Assembly: GCF_024181725.1 (NCBI RefSeq)
Contig: NZ_CP028908.1
Coordinates: 5,631,501-5,695,500 of the forward strand
DNA: 64,000 nt
Reading direction: 5' to 3'
Source of the DNA: Bradyrhizobium sp. WD16
Lineage (GTDB): Bacteria > Pseudomonadota > Alphaproteobacteria > Rhizobiales > Xanthobacteraceae
Positions 44,755 through 56,268 of this stretch are shown here, piece after piece. Below the pieces are notes generated by a model. The model made no database searches and was not told the DNA's origin. It saw only the letters and a program-made list of their open reading frames with translations. How positions within the stretch are numbered: the stretch's first letter is position 1; each line of letters opens with the position of its first letter. The position numbers and the translations under genes were made by a program.

Positions 44755-46131
44755 ATGGAAGTCGCCAGCCCGTCAAAGACCAGAGTCGCCGCCATCTCCG
44801 TCGTCGCCAGCGCCAGCATGGCGGCGGCGAAATTCATCGTCGGCATTGCCATCGGCAGTCTCGCGCTGATTTCGGAAGCGGTTCACAGCTCGATCGACCT
44901 CGTCGCCACCATCATCACCTGGGCGGTGGTGCGTGTCTCGGACAAGCCGGCCGACGCGGAACACCATTACGGCCACGGCAAGCTGGAGAGCCTGTCGGCG
45001 CTCGGCGTTATCGCCATGCTCTATGTGCTGGCCGGCGGCATCGTCGTCGAGGCGTTCGGCCGGCTGCGCGAAGGTGTCGCGCCGGCCAGCGTATCGGCAC
45101 TCCCCTTCGCCGTCCTGCTGCTCGACATTGCGGTCAACCTGTGGCGCGCCCGGGCGCTGCACAAGGCGGCGCGGGAGACCCAGAGCCAGGCGCTCGAGGC
45201 CGATGCGCTGCATTTCGCTTCCGACGTGCTCGGCTCGGTCGCAGTGATAATCGGCCTCGCCCTGTTCGCCTTCGGCTTCCCCTGGGGCGATGCGGCGGCG
45301 GCGATCGCCATCGCCGTCATGATCGCGCTGCTCGGCCTGCGGCTGGCACGATCGACCCTCGAGACGCTGCTCGACCGAGCCCCGGACGGCGTTCCGGAAG
45401 CCGCCGACGCCGCCATTCGCGCCGTCTCCGGCGTGCTCGACATCGAGCGGCTGCGCGTTCGCATGGTCGGTCCGACCTATTTCATCGACGCCATCGTCAA
45501 GGTGCCGCGCACCTATTCGATCGACCGGATCGAGACCATCAAGCAGAACGCCCATGCGGCTGTCAGCAAGGCGCTCGGCAGCGCTGATCTGATCTTCACT
45601 GCCGTTCCGGTCGCCCGCGACAACGAGAGCGTGCGCGAGCGCATCATGGTGATCGCACGCAATCGCGGCCTCGCCATTCATCACGTCACCGTCCACGATC
45701 TCGGCGAACGCCTCACCGTCAGCATCGACCTCGAAGTTGATGGCGCGATGGCGCTCGACGCGGCCCACGCCATCACCCAGCAGCTCGAACAGGCAATCCG
45801 CGACGATTTCGGTCCCGATGTGGAAGTCGATACCCATATCGAGCCGCTCGAGCCCGAACTGCCCCACGGCGTCGACGCAGCGGAGAGCCAGATTGCGCGG
45901 ATCACCGCCGCCCTCGCCCGCCTCGCGGCGGACAATGGAGCCGTTCACGACGTCCACAATGTCCGCGTCCGCGACACCGCGGACGGACAGATCGTCAATT
46001 TTCATTGCCGGACGTCGCCGTCGATGAGCGTCAGCGACGCGCACAATCACGTCGACGAGGTCGAACGCAATCTGCGGCGCGAATTCCCCGAAGTGAAGCG
46101 CGTCATCAGTCACGCTGAACCGGCGCTTTGA
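44755..46131 (+). CDS. CDF-family metal exporter with long C-terminal region
   Basis: This is a 458-residue cation diffusion facilitator, a proton-driven exporter of divalent metals. Six membrane segments carry HxxxD pairs in segment 2 (H44-S-S-I-D48) and segment 5 (H153-F-A-S-D157), the site composition of Zn/Cd carriers. Typical members are about 300 residues; here the region after residue 210 holds what look like two or three ZT_dimer-like cytoplasmic domains (RVRMVGPTYFIDAIVKVP; LTVSIDLEVDGAMALDAAHAI; VRDTADGQIVNFHCR). This suggests expanded metal sensing or dimerisation (inference). Confidence 0.87.
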   Translation: MEVASPSKTRVAAISVVASASMAAAKFIVGIAIGSLALISEAVHSSIDLVATIITWAVVRVSDKPADAEHHYGHGKLESLSALGVIAMLYVLAGGIVVEAFGRLREGVAPASVSALPFAVLLLDIAVNLWRARALHKAARETQSQALEADALHFASDVLGSVAVIIGLALFAFGFPWGDAAAAIAIAVMIALLGLRLARSTLETLLDRAPDGVPEAADAAIRAVSGVLDIERLRVRMVGPTYFIDAIVKVPRTYSIDRIETIKQNAHAAVSKALGSADLIFTAVPVARDNESVRERIMVIARNRGLAIHHVTVHDLGERLTVSIDLEVDGAMALDAAHAITQQLEQAIRDDFGPDVEVDTHIEPLEPELPHGVDAAESQIARITAALARLAADNGAVHDVHNVRVRDTADGQIVNFHCRTSPSMSVSDAHNHVDEVERNLRREFPEVKRVISHAEPAL

Positions 46132-46256
46132 TAGCCATGGTTGCGCGAACGCGGCGCTTCGCGACCCGTTGAAGCCGCAGCACCGGCGTTCTTGTTTCGG
46201 ACTCACGAGCGGGCTGTTCCATCCCCTTCGATTCTCCGAGAGCAAGTTTTTTCGAC

Positions 46257-46271
46257 TTAACGAATCGTTGA
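46257..46271 (+). promoter_or_regulatory. CtrA-box-like site upstream of the PAS kinase
   Basis: TTAA-CGAATCG-TTGA has the TTAA-N7-TTAA spacing of alphaproteobacterial CtrA boxes with one mismatch. It lies 100 bp upstream of a PdhS/PleC-like kinase gene in an otherwise GC-rich stretch. This is inference from spacing only. Confidence 0.35.
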
Positions 46272-46370
46272 CTCTCGACAGAGTCGTAAAACTGGATTCA
46301 AATGCCCTCGATTCGAAGCGCGGCTGGCGTCGGTGTTCGCTTCGATCTTCGTCAAATCCGGGGGACTGGC

Positions 46371-48692
<2,322 letters not shown>

Positions 48693-48698
48693 GCGAGG

Positions 48699-48955
48699 CT
48701 GGCAAAATCAAAAAGCAGGTGCGGCTTAAGTCTTGCAATTGCCTGCAGGGGCTTGCCGCAAAGGACGTAGGCAATTGCGAGACGCCGCACTAGTGTCCCG
48801 TCTCCGAATTACCGCTTCGTTTGCCTCACCCTCGCACGGTCATTCGGAGACATCGGGACACTAGCAAAATCAAAAAGCTAGTGTGGCATATGTCTCGCAA
48901 TTGCCTACAGGGGCTTGCCGCAAAGGGCACAGGCAATTGCGAGACGCCACACTAG
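48699..48955. repeat. Repeat locus (linker)-D-E-linker-D (D4, E4, D5)
   Basis: A lone 13 nt linker (48703-48715, CAAAATCAAAAAG) flanked by decayed CTGG/CAGG precedes D4 (48716-48793). E4 (48790-48864) shares CTAG with D4, and is joined by the same linker (48865-48877) to D5 (48878-48955). The orphan linker implies a lost hairpin on its left. D4 has outer stem GCGGC/GCCGC where D5 has GTGGC/GCCAC, a compensated change. The region is between convergent genes, and the last CTAG contains the glnE stop codon. Confidence 0.92.
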
Positions 48956-51927
48956 CGCCGCTCGGTCGCAATCCCCAGCACGTCGTTGAAGATGCCGCGG
49001 ACATCCGCGGCGATCTCCACCACCTGCGCCTCCAGCGCCGAGAAGTCCGGCGCGTCGCCGGCGCGCGCCAGCATCCGCAGCAGCCCCTCGCCGGCGCTGG
49101 CCGGCGTGAATTTGGTGCTGACGCACAGCCGCAGCACCTGGATCAGATCGTGATAGAGCAGCGCCGCCGAGCGCAGCACGTCGGCGTCGGCCGGCCGCAG
49201 CAGTCCGAGCCGCGCGGCGTGATCGAGCACCTGCAGCGTCGAGACGCTGAGGATGTCGGGGTGTTCGGCGGCATGAACGAGCTGGAGGTACTGGGCGATG
49301 AACTCGATGTCGACCAGCCCGCCGGCGTAGTATTTCAGATCCCAGACGTCGCTCTCGCCCTTCTCCTCGGCGATGGCGTGACGCATCTCGACGACGTCGC
49401 GCGCGGTGATGCCTTGGTCGCGCGGGCGTGTCAGCACCTTGCGGATCACCGCCTCGACCTGCTGCTGCAGCGCCGGCGACGACGAGATGACGCGGGCGCG
49501 GGTCAGCGCCATGTGCTCCCAGGTCCAGGCCTCCTCGTCCTGGTAGACGGCGAAGGCATCGATGCGCGAGGCCACCGGCCCGGCGCGGCCGGAGGGCCGC
49601 AGCCGCATGTCGACTTCGTAGAGCACGCCGTAATTGGTGCGGGTGGTGAAGGCGCTGATCAGCCGCTGGGTCAGCCGCGCGAAATATTGCGCGCCTTGCA
49701 GCGAGCGCTCGCCGTCGGAATCGGGCGCGGCCTCGTCGAAGTCGTAGATCAGGATCAGGTCGAGGTCGGACGCCGCCGTCATCTCGCGGCTGCCGAGCTT
49801 GCCCATCGCCAGAATCGCCGTCTCCTGGTGCTTGATCCGGCCATACTGGGTGGCGAACTGCTCGCCGACGAGGCGATGAACCGTGCGGACGATGCCTTCC
49901 GCCACATCGGCGAAGGCGATGCTGGCCTGCTGCGCCGAGACGGTGCCGGAAAGGATGCGGGTGCCGATCAGGAACAGGCTCTCTTGGCCGTACAGGCGCA
50001 GGCGGTCGAGAAACTCCTCGTAGGAGCCGGCATCCGCCAGCGTCGCGGCGAGGCGCTCGGACACCTCGCGGCGGTCGGGCATGCCGCCGAAGAAGCGCGG
50101 ATCGATCAGCCCGTCCATGATCTGCGGCTGGCGGGCCAGCATGTCGCCGAGCCGCGGCGCGACGCCGAGGATCATGGCGACGAGCCCGACCAGTTCGCTG
50201 TTCTGGCCGAGCAGCGTGATCAGGCGGCCGCCGCGCTGCAATGCCTGGAGAAAGCGATCGAAGGCGGCGACCGCGGCATCGGGATCCTCGGCCTGCGACA
50301 GCCCCTGGATCAGCCCCGGCAGAAACTCCCTGAAGGCGGCGAGCGTCGTCTCCACCCGCAGCGCGCGATAGCTGCCGGCGAGCCAGACGCGGGTGCATTC
50401 GGCGACCATGCGCGGCTGCTTGAAGCCGAGCTTGAGGAGATGGCCGAGCAGATGCATGTCATCGGGGCCGGCGGCGAAATCGATCGCCGGCTGCGCCGCG
50501 GCGGCGGCCGGCTCGCTCTCGAACAGCCGGCTGTAGTGCTCCTGGACGCGGCCGAGATGGCCGACGAGGTCGGCGGAAAAGGCGTCGCGGCTCTCATAGC
50601 CGAAGAAGCGGGCGAAGCGCTCCACCGCCTCGGGCTCCTCGGGCAGGCTGTGGGTCTGCTCGTCCGCGATCATCTGCAGCCGGTGTTCGACCTGGCGCAG
50701 GAACAGATAGGCGCTCTCCAGCTCGGCATGGGCGCCCTTGCCGATCCAGCCGGTCGCGGCCAGGATCTGCAGCGCCTCGAGGGTGGGCCGCACCCGCAAT
50801 TCCGGATGGCGGCCGCCGGCGATCAGCTGCTGGGTCTGGGCGAAGAACTCGATCTCGCGGATGCCGCCGCGGCCGACCTTGACGTTGTGGCCTTCGACCG
50901 CAACCTCGCCGTGGCCCTTGAAGGCCTGCATCCGGCGCTTCATGTCGTGGACGTCGGTCAGCGCCGCGAAATCGAGATGCTTGCGCCAGACGAACGGCGC
51001 GATATCGCCGATCACCCGCTCGCCGGCGGCGGGGTCGCCGGCGCAGGGCCGCGCCTTGATCATCGCCGCGCGCTCCCAGGTGCGTCCCTCGCGCTCGTAG
51101 TAGTTGAGCGCGGCGTCGGTCGAGATCGCCACCGCCGTGGAGGCCGGATCGGGACGCAGCCGCAGGTCGACGCGGAAGACGTAGCCGTCGGCGGTGCGCT
51201 GGGTCAGCATGCGCGCCATGGCCTGGGTCAGGCGCACGAAGAACGGCTGCGGCTCGACGTCGGGATCGAGGTTGGTCGCCTCGGGATCGAAGAAGACGAT
51301 GAGGTCGATGTCGCTGGAATAGTTCAGTTCGCCGGCCCCCATCTTGCCCATGGCGAGCACGACGAGACCGCTGTCCTGTTCCGGCCGCTCGGCGTCGCGC
51401 GGCCTGATCCTTCCGCGCGCCGCCTCCTGGGCGAACAGGAAGCGCAGCGCGCTTTGCACGGCGGTGATCGCGACCTCGGTCAGCGCCTTGGTGACCCGCA
51501 TCACCGGCCACACCCCGCCGATGTCGCCGAGCGCGATCAGCAGCGCCGCCTCGGACTTCATCCGGCGCAGCGCCACCATCACCTCGGCCTCGCTGCCGGC
51601 GGCGGCGCAGGCGGCAACCGTGTCGCCGATCAGGCGCTCGAGGCGGCGATCGGGATCGGCGGTCAGCACGCGGCGGGCGCGGAGCGGATCTGCCCGCAAC
51701 AGGTCGAACAGATAGGGCGAAGCTTCGGCGATGGCCTCGAGGATCGTCCGGGCGAGCGGCGAGCGTGCCAGCACATCCTCGATCGCCGCGGCCTCCACCG
51801 GAGCGATCTCCGTCAGCCACTCGGACAGCCGTCGCCGCGCCGCCTCGGCGTCACCGAGATACGGCGCGCCGACGAAACGCGCAGCCAGGGAGGAATCATC
51901 CGCGGCGCCCATCGCGGGACCAGTCAT
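48952..51927 (-). CDS. glnE: Bifunctional glutamine synthetase adenylyltransferase/adenylyl-removing enzyme
   Basis: This 991-residue protein controls glutamine synthetase by adding or removing AMP in response to PII signalling. It has two nucleotidyltransferase domains: one near residue 204 with YSSDIDLIVFFDPE and one near residue 720 with AASDLDLILIYDFDE, each followed by regions rich in paired RLRPSG/RLRPDP motifs. Length is typical. The neighbouring two-component system and degP follow the order remembered for Bradyrhizobium-type genomes. Its stop codon (TAG, 48952-48954) is inside a repeat CTAG. Confidence 0.95.
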   Translation of the reverse strand: MTGPAMGAADDSSLAARFVGAPYLGDAEAARRRLSEWLTEIAPVEAAAIEDVLARSPLARTILEAIAEASPYLFDLLRADPLRARRVLTADPDRRLERLIGDTVAACAAAGSEAEVMVALRRMKSEAALLIALGDIGGVWPVMRVTKALTEVAITAVQSALRFLFAQEAARGRIRPRDAERPEQDSGLVVLAMGKMGAGELNYSSDIDLIVFFDPEATNLDPDVEPQPFFVRLTQAMARMLTQRTADGYVFRVDLRLRPDPASTAVAISTDAALNYYEREGRTWERAAMIKARPCAGDPAAGERVIGDIAPFVWRKHLDFAALTDVHDMKRRMQAFKGHGEVAVEGHNVKVGRGGIREIEFFAQTQQLIAGGRHPELRVRPTLEALQILAATGWIGKGAHAELESAYLFLRQVEHRLQMIADEQTHSLPEEPEAVERFARFFGYESRDAFSADLVGHLGRVQEHYSRLFESEPAAAAAQPAIDFAAGPDDMHLLGHLLKLGFKQPRMVAECTRVWLAGSYRALRVETTLAAFREFLPGLIQGLSQAEDPDAAVAAFDRFLQALQRGGRLITLLGQNSELVGLVAMILGVAPRLGDMLARQPQIMDGLIDPRFFGGMPDRREVSERLAATLADAGSYEEFLDRLRLYGQESLFLIGTRILSGTVSAQQASIAFADVAEGIVRTVHRLVGEQFATQYGRIKHQETAILAMGKLGSREMTAASDLDLILIYDFDEAAPDSDGERSLQGAQYFARLTQRLISAFTTRTNYGVLYEVDMRLRPSGRAGPVASRIDAFAVYQDEEAWTWEHMALTRARVISSSPALQQQVEAVIRKVLTRPRDQGITARDVVEMRHAIAEEKGESDVWDLKYYAGGLVDIEFIAQYLQLVHAAEHPDILSVSTLQVLDHAARLGLLRPADADVLRSAALLYHDLIQVLRLCVSTKFTPASAGEGLLRMLARAGDAPDFSALEAQVVEIAADVRGIFNDVLGIATERR

Positions 51928-52025
51928 GGCCGAGTTGTCTTCCAGCCTGCCTGCAAATGCAAGCGTCGCCGTGACGCAGCGGCAGCCGTCACGCCGCTGT
52001 CACGCGTGATCTCCGATGACCTCCG

Positions 52026-53507
52026 TCACGCCGGACTGACCGCGGTTCCATCCTGCGGCCGCGGCTGAATTTCGCGTGGCGCCGCGACCGGCGCGGCCAC
52101 TTCGCCGCGCCGGTGCGCCGGCAGCAGCAGCATCGCCTTCAGGCCCGGCCCGGCATCACCGAGACGCAACTCGCCGCCATGGAGGGTTGCGACCGCCGCG
52201 GCGAGGCTGAGCCCAAGGCCCGAGCCCGGCTGGGTGCGGCTCGCCTCGAGGCGCACGAAGCGCTCGACCGCGCGCTGGCGGTCGGCGGCCGGAATGCCCG
52301 GACCATGATCGGTGACGCCGATCACCACCTCCTCGCCGTCACGCCGCGCCTCGATCAGGATGTCCGGCGCCGCCGCGCCGGCGCCGGTCTCGGCGCGGTG
52401 GAGCGGCTGTCCGTATTTGATGGCATTCTCGACCAGATTGGCGAGCGCCTGGCTGATCAGTTCGCGATTGCCGCGCAGCACCGCGGGCTCGGTCTCGACC
52501 GCGAGGGTGAGGCCCTTGTCCTCGGCCAGCGGCTCGTAAAGCTCCTGGATGCCCTGGGCGACGTCGGCGGCGTCGAAATCGGCCATGTCGTCGCGCGCCT
52601 GTCCCGATTCGGCCCGCGCGATCATCAAGAGCGCATTGAAGGTGCGGATCAGGCCGTCGGATTCCTCGATGGTGCGCTCCAGCGCGGCACGGTAATCGGC
52701 CTCGCTCCGCCCGCCTGCCAGCGCCTCCTCGGCGCGGTTGCGCAACCGCGTCAGCGGCGTCTTGAGGTCGTGGGCGATGTTGTCGGACACTTCCTTGAGA
52801 CCGGCCATCAGCGCCTCGATGCGCTCGAGCATGGCATTGAGGTTCTCGGCGAGACGATCGATCTCGTCGCCGCTGCGCCCGACCTGCAGCCTTTCGCTGA
52901 GATCGCCGGCCATGATGCGCTGGGTCGTTCCGGTCATGGCGTCGATGCGCCGCAGCACCCGCCGCGCCGCGAAGATGCCGCCGAGCAGGCCGAGCACCAC
53001 GACGATCAGCAGCGACCATTGCGCGGCGGAAGCGACGATGCCGAACACCCGCCGCCGCTCCTCGAGATCGCGGCCGATCAGCACGCGGAAACCGCCGACC
53101 TGGCCGACGCGGACCAGCGCGCGGTGCTCGACCTTGTCCTGCTCGTCGAGGCGTCGATAGAAGGTCTCGGCCCAGCCGTCCTGGCCCATGACGCCGGGCG
53201 CGAGCGAACCGACATTGCCGGCGACCGCCTGGCCGGTCGAGGTGGTGAGCAGATAGAGATTGGCGCCGGGCCGCAGCGCCCGGCTCTCGATGGCGTAGAC
53301 GAGGCCGCGCAGGCCGCCGCGCGCCAGTTCGTCGTTGAGCTCGATGAATTCGGAATTGATGGTCTGGGTGATCTGCTCGGTGACCATGCGCCGGGTGTTC
53401 CAGGCGAAATAGCCGAGCAGGAAGGCGGCGAACAGCGCGAACAGGAACAGATAGAACAGCGTCAGCCGGAACGCCGTCGTTCGGATCAGTTTACCGAAGG
53501 CCGTCAC
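52026..53507 (-). CDS. Sensor histidine kinase with HAMP domain
   Basis: This 493-residue kinase has two membrane helices (about residues 14-34 and 160-180), a periplasmic sensor between them, a HAMP segment (RRIDAMTGTTQRIMAGDLSERL), and the His box VSDNIAHDLKTPLTRLRNRAEEAL with His near 245. The HATPase core has LVENAIKYGQP and GSGLGLSLAAAVATLHGG. It starts with GTG and overlaps the end of the response regulator gene by 17 bp. Upstream on the strand is degP, so it may respond to envelope stress (inference). Confidence 0.9.
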   Translation of the reverse strand: MTAFGKLIRTTAFRLTLFYLFLFALFAAFLLGYFAWNTRRMVTEQITQTINSEFIELNDELARGGLRGLVYAIESRALRPGANLYLLTTSTGQAVAGNVGSLAPGVMGQDGWAETFYRRLDEQDKVEHRALVRVGQVGGFRVLIGRDLEERRRVFGIVASAAQWSLLIVVVLGLLGGIFAARRVLRRIDAMTGTTQRIMAGDLSERLQVGRSGDEIDRLAENLNAMLERIEALMAGLKEVSDNIAHDLKTPLTRLRNRAEEALAGGRSEADYRAALERTIEESDGLIRTFNALLMIARAESGQARDDMADFDAADVAQGIQELYEPLAEDKGLTLAVETEPAVLRGNRELISQALANLVENAIKYGQPLHRAETGAGAAAPDILIEARRDGEEVVIGVTDHGPGIPAADRQRAVERFVRLEASRTQPGSGLGLSLAAAVATLHGGELRLGDAGPGLKAMLLLPAHRRGEVAAPVAAPREIQPRPQDGTAVSPA

Positions 53508-54171
53508 GGATCATGTACCCAGCACCGCGAATGGTGTGCAGCAGCGGCCGCTCGAAGCCCTTGTCGATCTTGGAGCGCAGCCGCGAGATGTGCACGTCGA
53601 TGACGTTGGTCTGCGGATCGAAATGGTAATCCCAGACGTTCTCCAGCAGCATGGTGCGCGTCACCACCTGGCCGGCGTGCTTCATGAGGTATTCGAGCAG
53701 GCGGAATTCCCGCGGCTGCAGCGTCAGTTCGTCCTGGCCGCGGCTGACGCGATGGGACAGCCGGTCGAGTTCGAGATCGCCGACGCGGTAGACCGTCTCC
53801 TCGGCGGGGCCGCTGTTGCGCCGGGACAGCACCTCGACCCGCGCCAGCAGTTCGGAAAAGGAATAGGGCTTCGGCAGGTAATCGTCGCCGCCGGCGCGCA
53901 GGCCCTTGACGCGGTCGTCGACCTGGCCGAGCGCCGAGAGGATCAGCGCCGGCGTCCGGTTGCCCTTGCCGCGCAGGCTGCCGATGACGGACAGGCCGTC
54001 ACGCTTGGGCAGCATGCGATCGACGATCAGCACGTCGTAATCGCCAGTCTCGGCCATGACGAGCCCCTCCTCGCCGTCGGCAGCATGATCGGCGACGTGT
54101 CCCGCCTCGCGAAATGCCTTGACGAGGTAGTCCGCCGATTCACGATCGTCTTCGATGATCAGGAGCCGCAT
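53491..54171 (-). CDS. OmpR-family response regulator
   Basis: This 226-residue regulator starts MRLLIIEDDRESADYL, with a receiver domain (phospho-Asp in DVLIVDRMLPKRDG; Lys in PKPYSFSEL) and a winged-helix DNA-binding domain (LTLQPREFRLLEYLMKHAGQVVTRTMLLENVW ... NVIDVHISRLRSKID). The ATG at 54171 begins the receiver fold; the frame extends to 54288 without family sequence. It partners the adjacent kinase and lies downstream of degP, separated by a 382 bp non-coding stretch with strong hairpins. Confidence 0.92.
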   Translation of the reverse strand: MRLLIIEDDRESADYLVKAFREAGHVADHAADGEEGLVMAETGDYDVLIVDRMLPKRDGLSVIGSLRGKGNRTPALILSALGQVDDRVKGLRAGGDDYLPKPYSFSELLARVEVLSRRNSGPAEETVYRVGDLELDRLSHRVSRGQDELTLQPREFRLLEYLMKHAGQVVTRTMLLENVWDYHFDPQTNVIDVHISRLRSKIDKGFERPLLHTIRGAGYMIRDGLR

Positions 54172-54378
54172 CTGTGTGCCGGGCGTATGCGCATTCGATG
54201 ATGGTTGATTGTCGGATGATGAAGGGGCGGAGGTCCGGATGGCGGCCCGGACAACGTCGGACGTCGGGACCGGGTCTGACGAAGTCACGATGTTAGGCTC
54301 CGGTCACCATGGCGCGCAGTTCGCGCCCATGCAAGCGCCCGTTGAGCGCCCGATGGGGCGCCCTCTTGAAAAGGGGAC

Positions 54379-54410
54379 GGGCGGCGAAGTGGGGGAACGC
54401 TTCGCCGCCC
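54379..54410 (-). terminator. Hairpin in the degP-response regulator gap
   Basis: An 11 bp inverted repeat GGGCGGCGAAG/CTTCGCCGCCC encloses a 10 nt loop. It is perfect in the stem and very GC-rich, downstream of degP on the minus strand. Confidence 0.5.
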
Positions 54411-54458
54411 GCGGGTCCTTCCGACAGAGGGGGGCTGTATCCACCGGAAGGTGATGGT

Positions 54459-54483
54459 GGGGACGGGCCGATGGCCCGTCCCC
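54459..54483 (-). terminator. Hairpin closest to the degP stop
   Basis: A perfect 11 bp inverted repeat GGGGACGGGCC/GGCCCGTCCCC has a 3 nt loop, about 70 bp past the degP stop codon. No U-run is visible on either side. Confidence 0.55.
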
Positions 54484-54553
54484 CGGAAAGGACCGTCGGC
54501 GGGGGCGACATTGCCGGCGATTCTTCCCTAACTCGATACTGACGCGTTTGCGG

Positions 54554-56128
54554 TCAGCTCCGGTCGAGCGGCAGCGCCACGAAACGCGAACCGTCACCCG
54601 AGCGCACCCGCATCAGCACACTGTTCTTGTTCTCCTTGCGCGCGTCGGCCAGTGCCTCGCGCACCGCGTTGGGGCTCTGCACCGCCTTGCCGGCGACTTC
54701 GAGAATGACGTCGCCTTCCTTGAGGCCCCGCTCCGCCGCGGGACCGCGCGGATCGACGCTGGTGACGACGACACCGTCCTTGCCGGCGCCGGCGACCGAG
54801 TTGGCGGGCGCGAGGTTGAGGCCGAGCTTCGGCAACTCGGTGCCCTTGCTCGCGCCGCTGTCGCTGTCGTCATCCGGCTTGGCCTTGGCCTCGATGGTGT
54901 TCGGCAGTTCGCCGAGGGTCAGGGTCACCGTCTTCTCCTGCCCCTTGTGCAGCAGCGACAGCTTGACGCTGTTGCCCGGGGCAAGGCCGCCGATGGTGCG
55001 GGCGAGTTCGCGCGCATCCTTGATCGATTTGCCGTCGACCCCGGTGATGACGTCGCCGGATTCGATGCCGGCCTTGGCCGCGGGCCCGCTGGCCTGCGGC
55101 TCGGCGACCAGCGCGCCTTCGGCCTTCTTCAGGCCGAGGCTGTCGGCGATCTCCGGCGTCACCGGCTGGATCTGGACGCCGATCCAGCCGCGACTGACCG
55201 AGCCCTTCTCCTTGAGCTGCTTGACCACCGACTGCACGGTGGCGGCCGGGATCGAGAAGGCGATGCCGACGCTGCCGCCCGACGGCGAATAGATCGCGGT
55301 GTTGACGCCGAGCACCTCGCCCGCGGTATTGAAGGCCGGGCCGCCGGAATTGCCCTTGTTCACGGGCGCGTCGATCTGGATGAAATCGTCATAGGGGCCG
55401 TTGCCGATGTCGCGGCCGCGCGCCGAGACGATGCCGGCGGTCACGGTGCCGCCGAGGCCAAACGGATTGCCGACCGCGAGCACCCAGTCGCCGATCCGCG
55501 GCTGGCTCTCCGACAACTTGGCAAAGGGGAAGTCGGTGCGGCCGTCGATCTTGATCAGCGCGAGGTCGGTGCGCTGGTCCTTGCCGATCACCTTGGCGGT
55601 GTAGGTCTTGCCGTCGTCGGTCGTGACCTCGACCTTGTCGGCGCCGTCGACCACGTGATTGTTGGTCACCGCGAAGCCGTCGGCGGAAATGAAGAAGCCC
55701 GAGCCCTGGCCGGTGACGGCGCCGCGGCCGTGCGGACCACGCAGGTTGGGAATTCCGTCGGGACCGCCGAAGCGCCGGAAGAATCGCTCCATCGGCGAGC
55801 CGGGCGGGAACGGATTGTCGTCACCGTCATTCGACGACAGCTTTTCGTTGATCTTGACCTTGACCGAGATCACCGACGGTTTCACCTGCTCGACGATGTC
55901 GGCGAAGCCCACCGGTTGCTGGACGTTGCGCACCGCCGTATTGACCTGGGCATGCGCCGCGGAACCGAGGATCGAATTGTTTGGCGACGCCGCATCGAGA
56001 CCGTAGCCGGCGATGCCGAGCCCCGCGACCACCGACGCCATCAAGGCGAGCCGGCGAGCCGCAAGCAGGGGCCGCCGCGCCGACGGCACGGTCTTCGGGG
56101 AGGACAGGTCGGGCGAACGTTCGGTCAT
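54554..56128 (-). CDS. degP: DegP/HtrA-family periplasmic serine protease
   Basis: This 524-residue protease/chaperone has an N-terminal membrane-spanning export signal (ALMASVVAGLGIAGYGL), a trypsin-like domain with the catalytic triad His (VTNNHVVDGADKV, near 155), Asp (RTDLALIKIDG, near 186) and Ser (NKGNSGGPAFNTAGEV, near 258), then two PDZ domains (about 295-380 and 430-515). It clears misfolded envelope proteins. The start at 56128 has GGAGA upstream. Position between the ccm genes and a two-component system matches the remembered Bradyrhizobium-type order. Confidence 0.95.
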   Translation of the reverse strand: MTERSPDLSSPKTVPSARRPLLAARRLALMASVVAGLGIAGYGLDAASPNNSILGSAAHAQVNTAVRNVQQPVGFADIVEQVKPSVISVKVKINEKLSSNDGDDNPFPPGSPMERFFRRFGGPDGIPNLRGPHGRGAVTGQGSGFFISADGFAVTNNHVVDGADKVEVTTDDGKTYTAKVIGKDQRTDLALIKIDGRTDFPFAKLSESQPRIGDWVLAVGNPFGLGGTVTAGIVSARGRDIGNGPYDDFIQIDAPVNKGNSGGPAFNTAGEVLGVNTAIYSPSGGSVGIAFSIPAATVQSVVKQLKEKGSVSRGWIGVQIQPVTPEIADSLGLKKAEGALVAEPQASGPAAKAGIESGDVITGVDGKSIKDARELARTIGGLAPGNSVKLSLLHKGQEKTVTLTLGELPNTIEAKAKPDDDSDSGASKGTELPKLGLNLAPANSVAGAGKDGVVVTSVDPRGPAAERGLKEGDVILEVAGKAVQSPNAVREALADARKENKNSVLMRVRSGDGSRFVALPLDRS

Positions 56129-56268
56129 GCAAATCTCCAGCCTTCTCGAGGGCGCTGCGCCCTGCTGCATGACTGAAGATGGGGCTGCCGCCCTTACAGC
56201 GCCCTGTCGGCGGCATTAATCTTTCGTAATGGAGCGGTTGCGCCGAAGCCCTGTCCGGCCGTGGCGGC

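Larger units (their letters stand above)
54172..54553. other. Non-coding region between degP and the response regulator
   Basis: I find no supported gene in these 382 bp. It contains two strong GC-rich inverted repeats (54379-54410 and 54459-54483) that look like terminators or RNA structures, and presumably the promoter of the two-component genes near 54200-54300. Short open frames here have no recognisable sequence. Confidence 0.6.

Noticed and set aside
48883-52068. Plus-strand open frame of 1061 codons starting in repeat D5
   Set aside because: It is antisense to glnE, and the first part is repeat sequence. glnE has full family motifs on the other strand.
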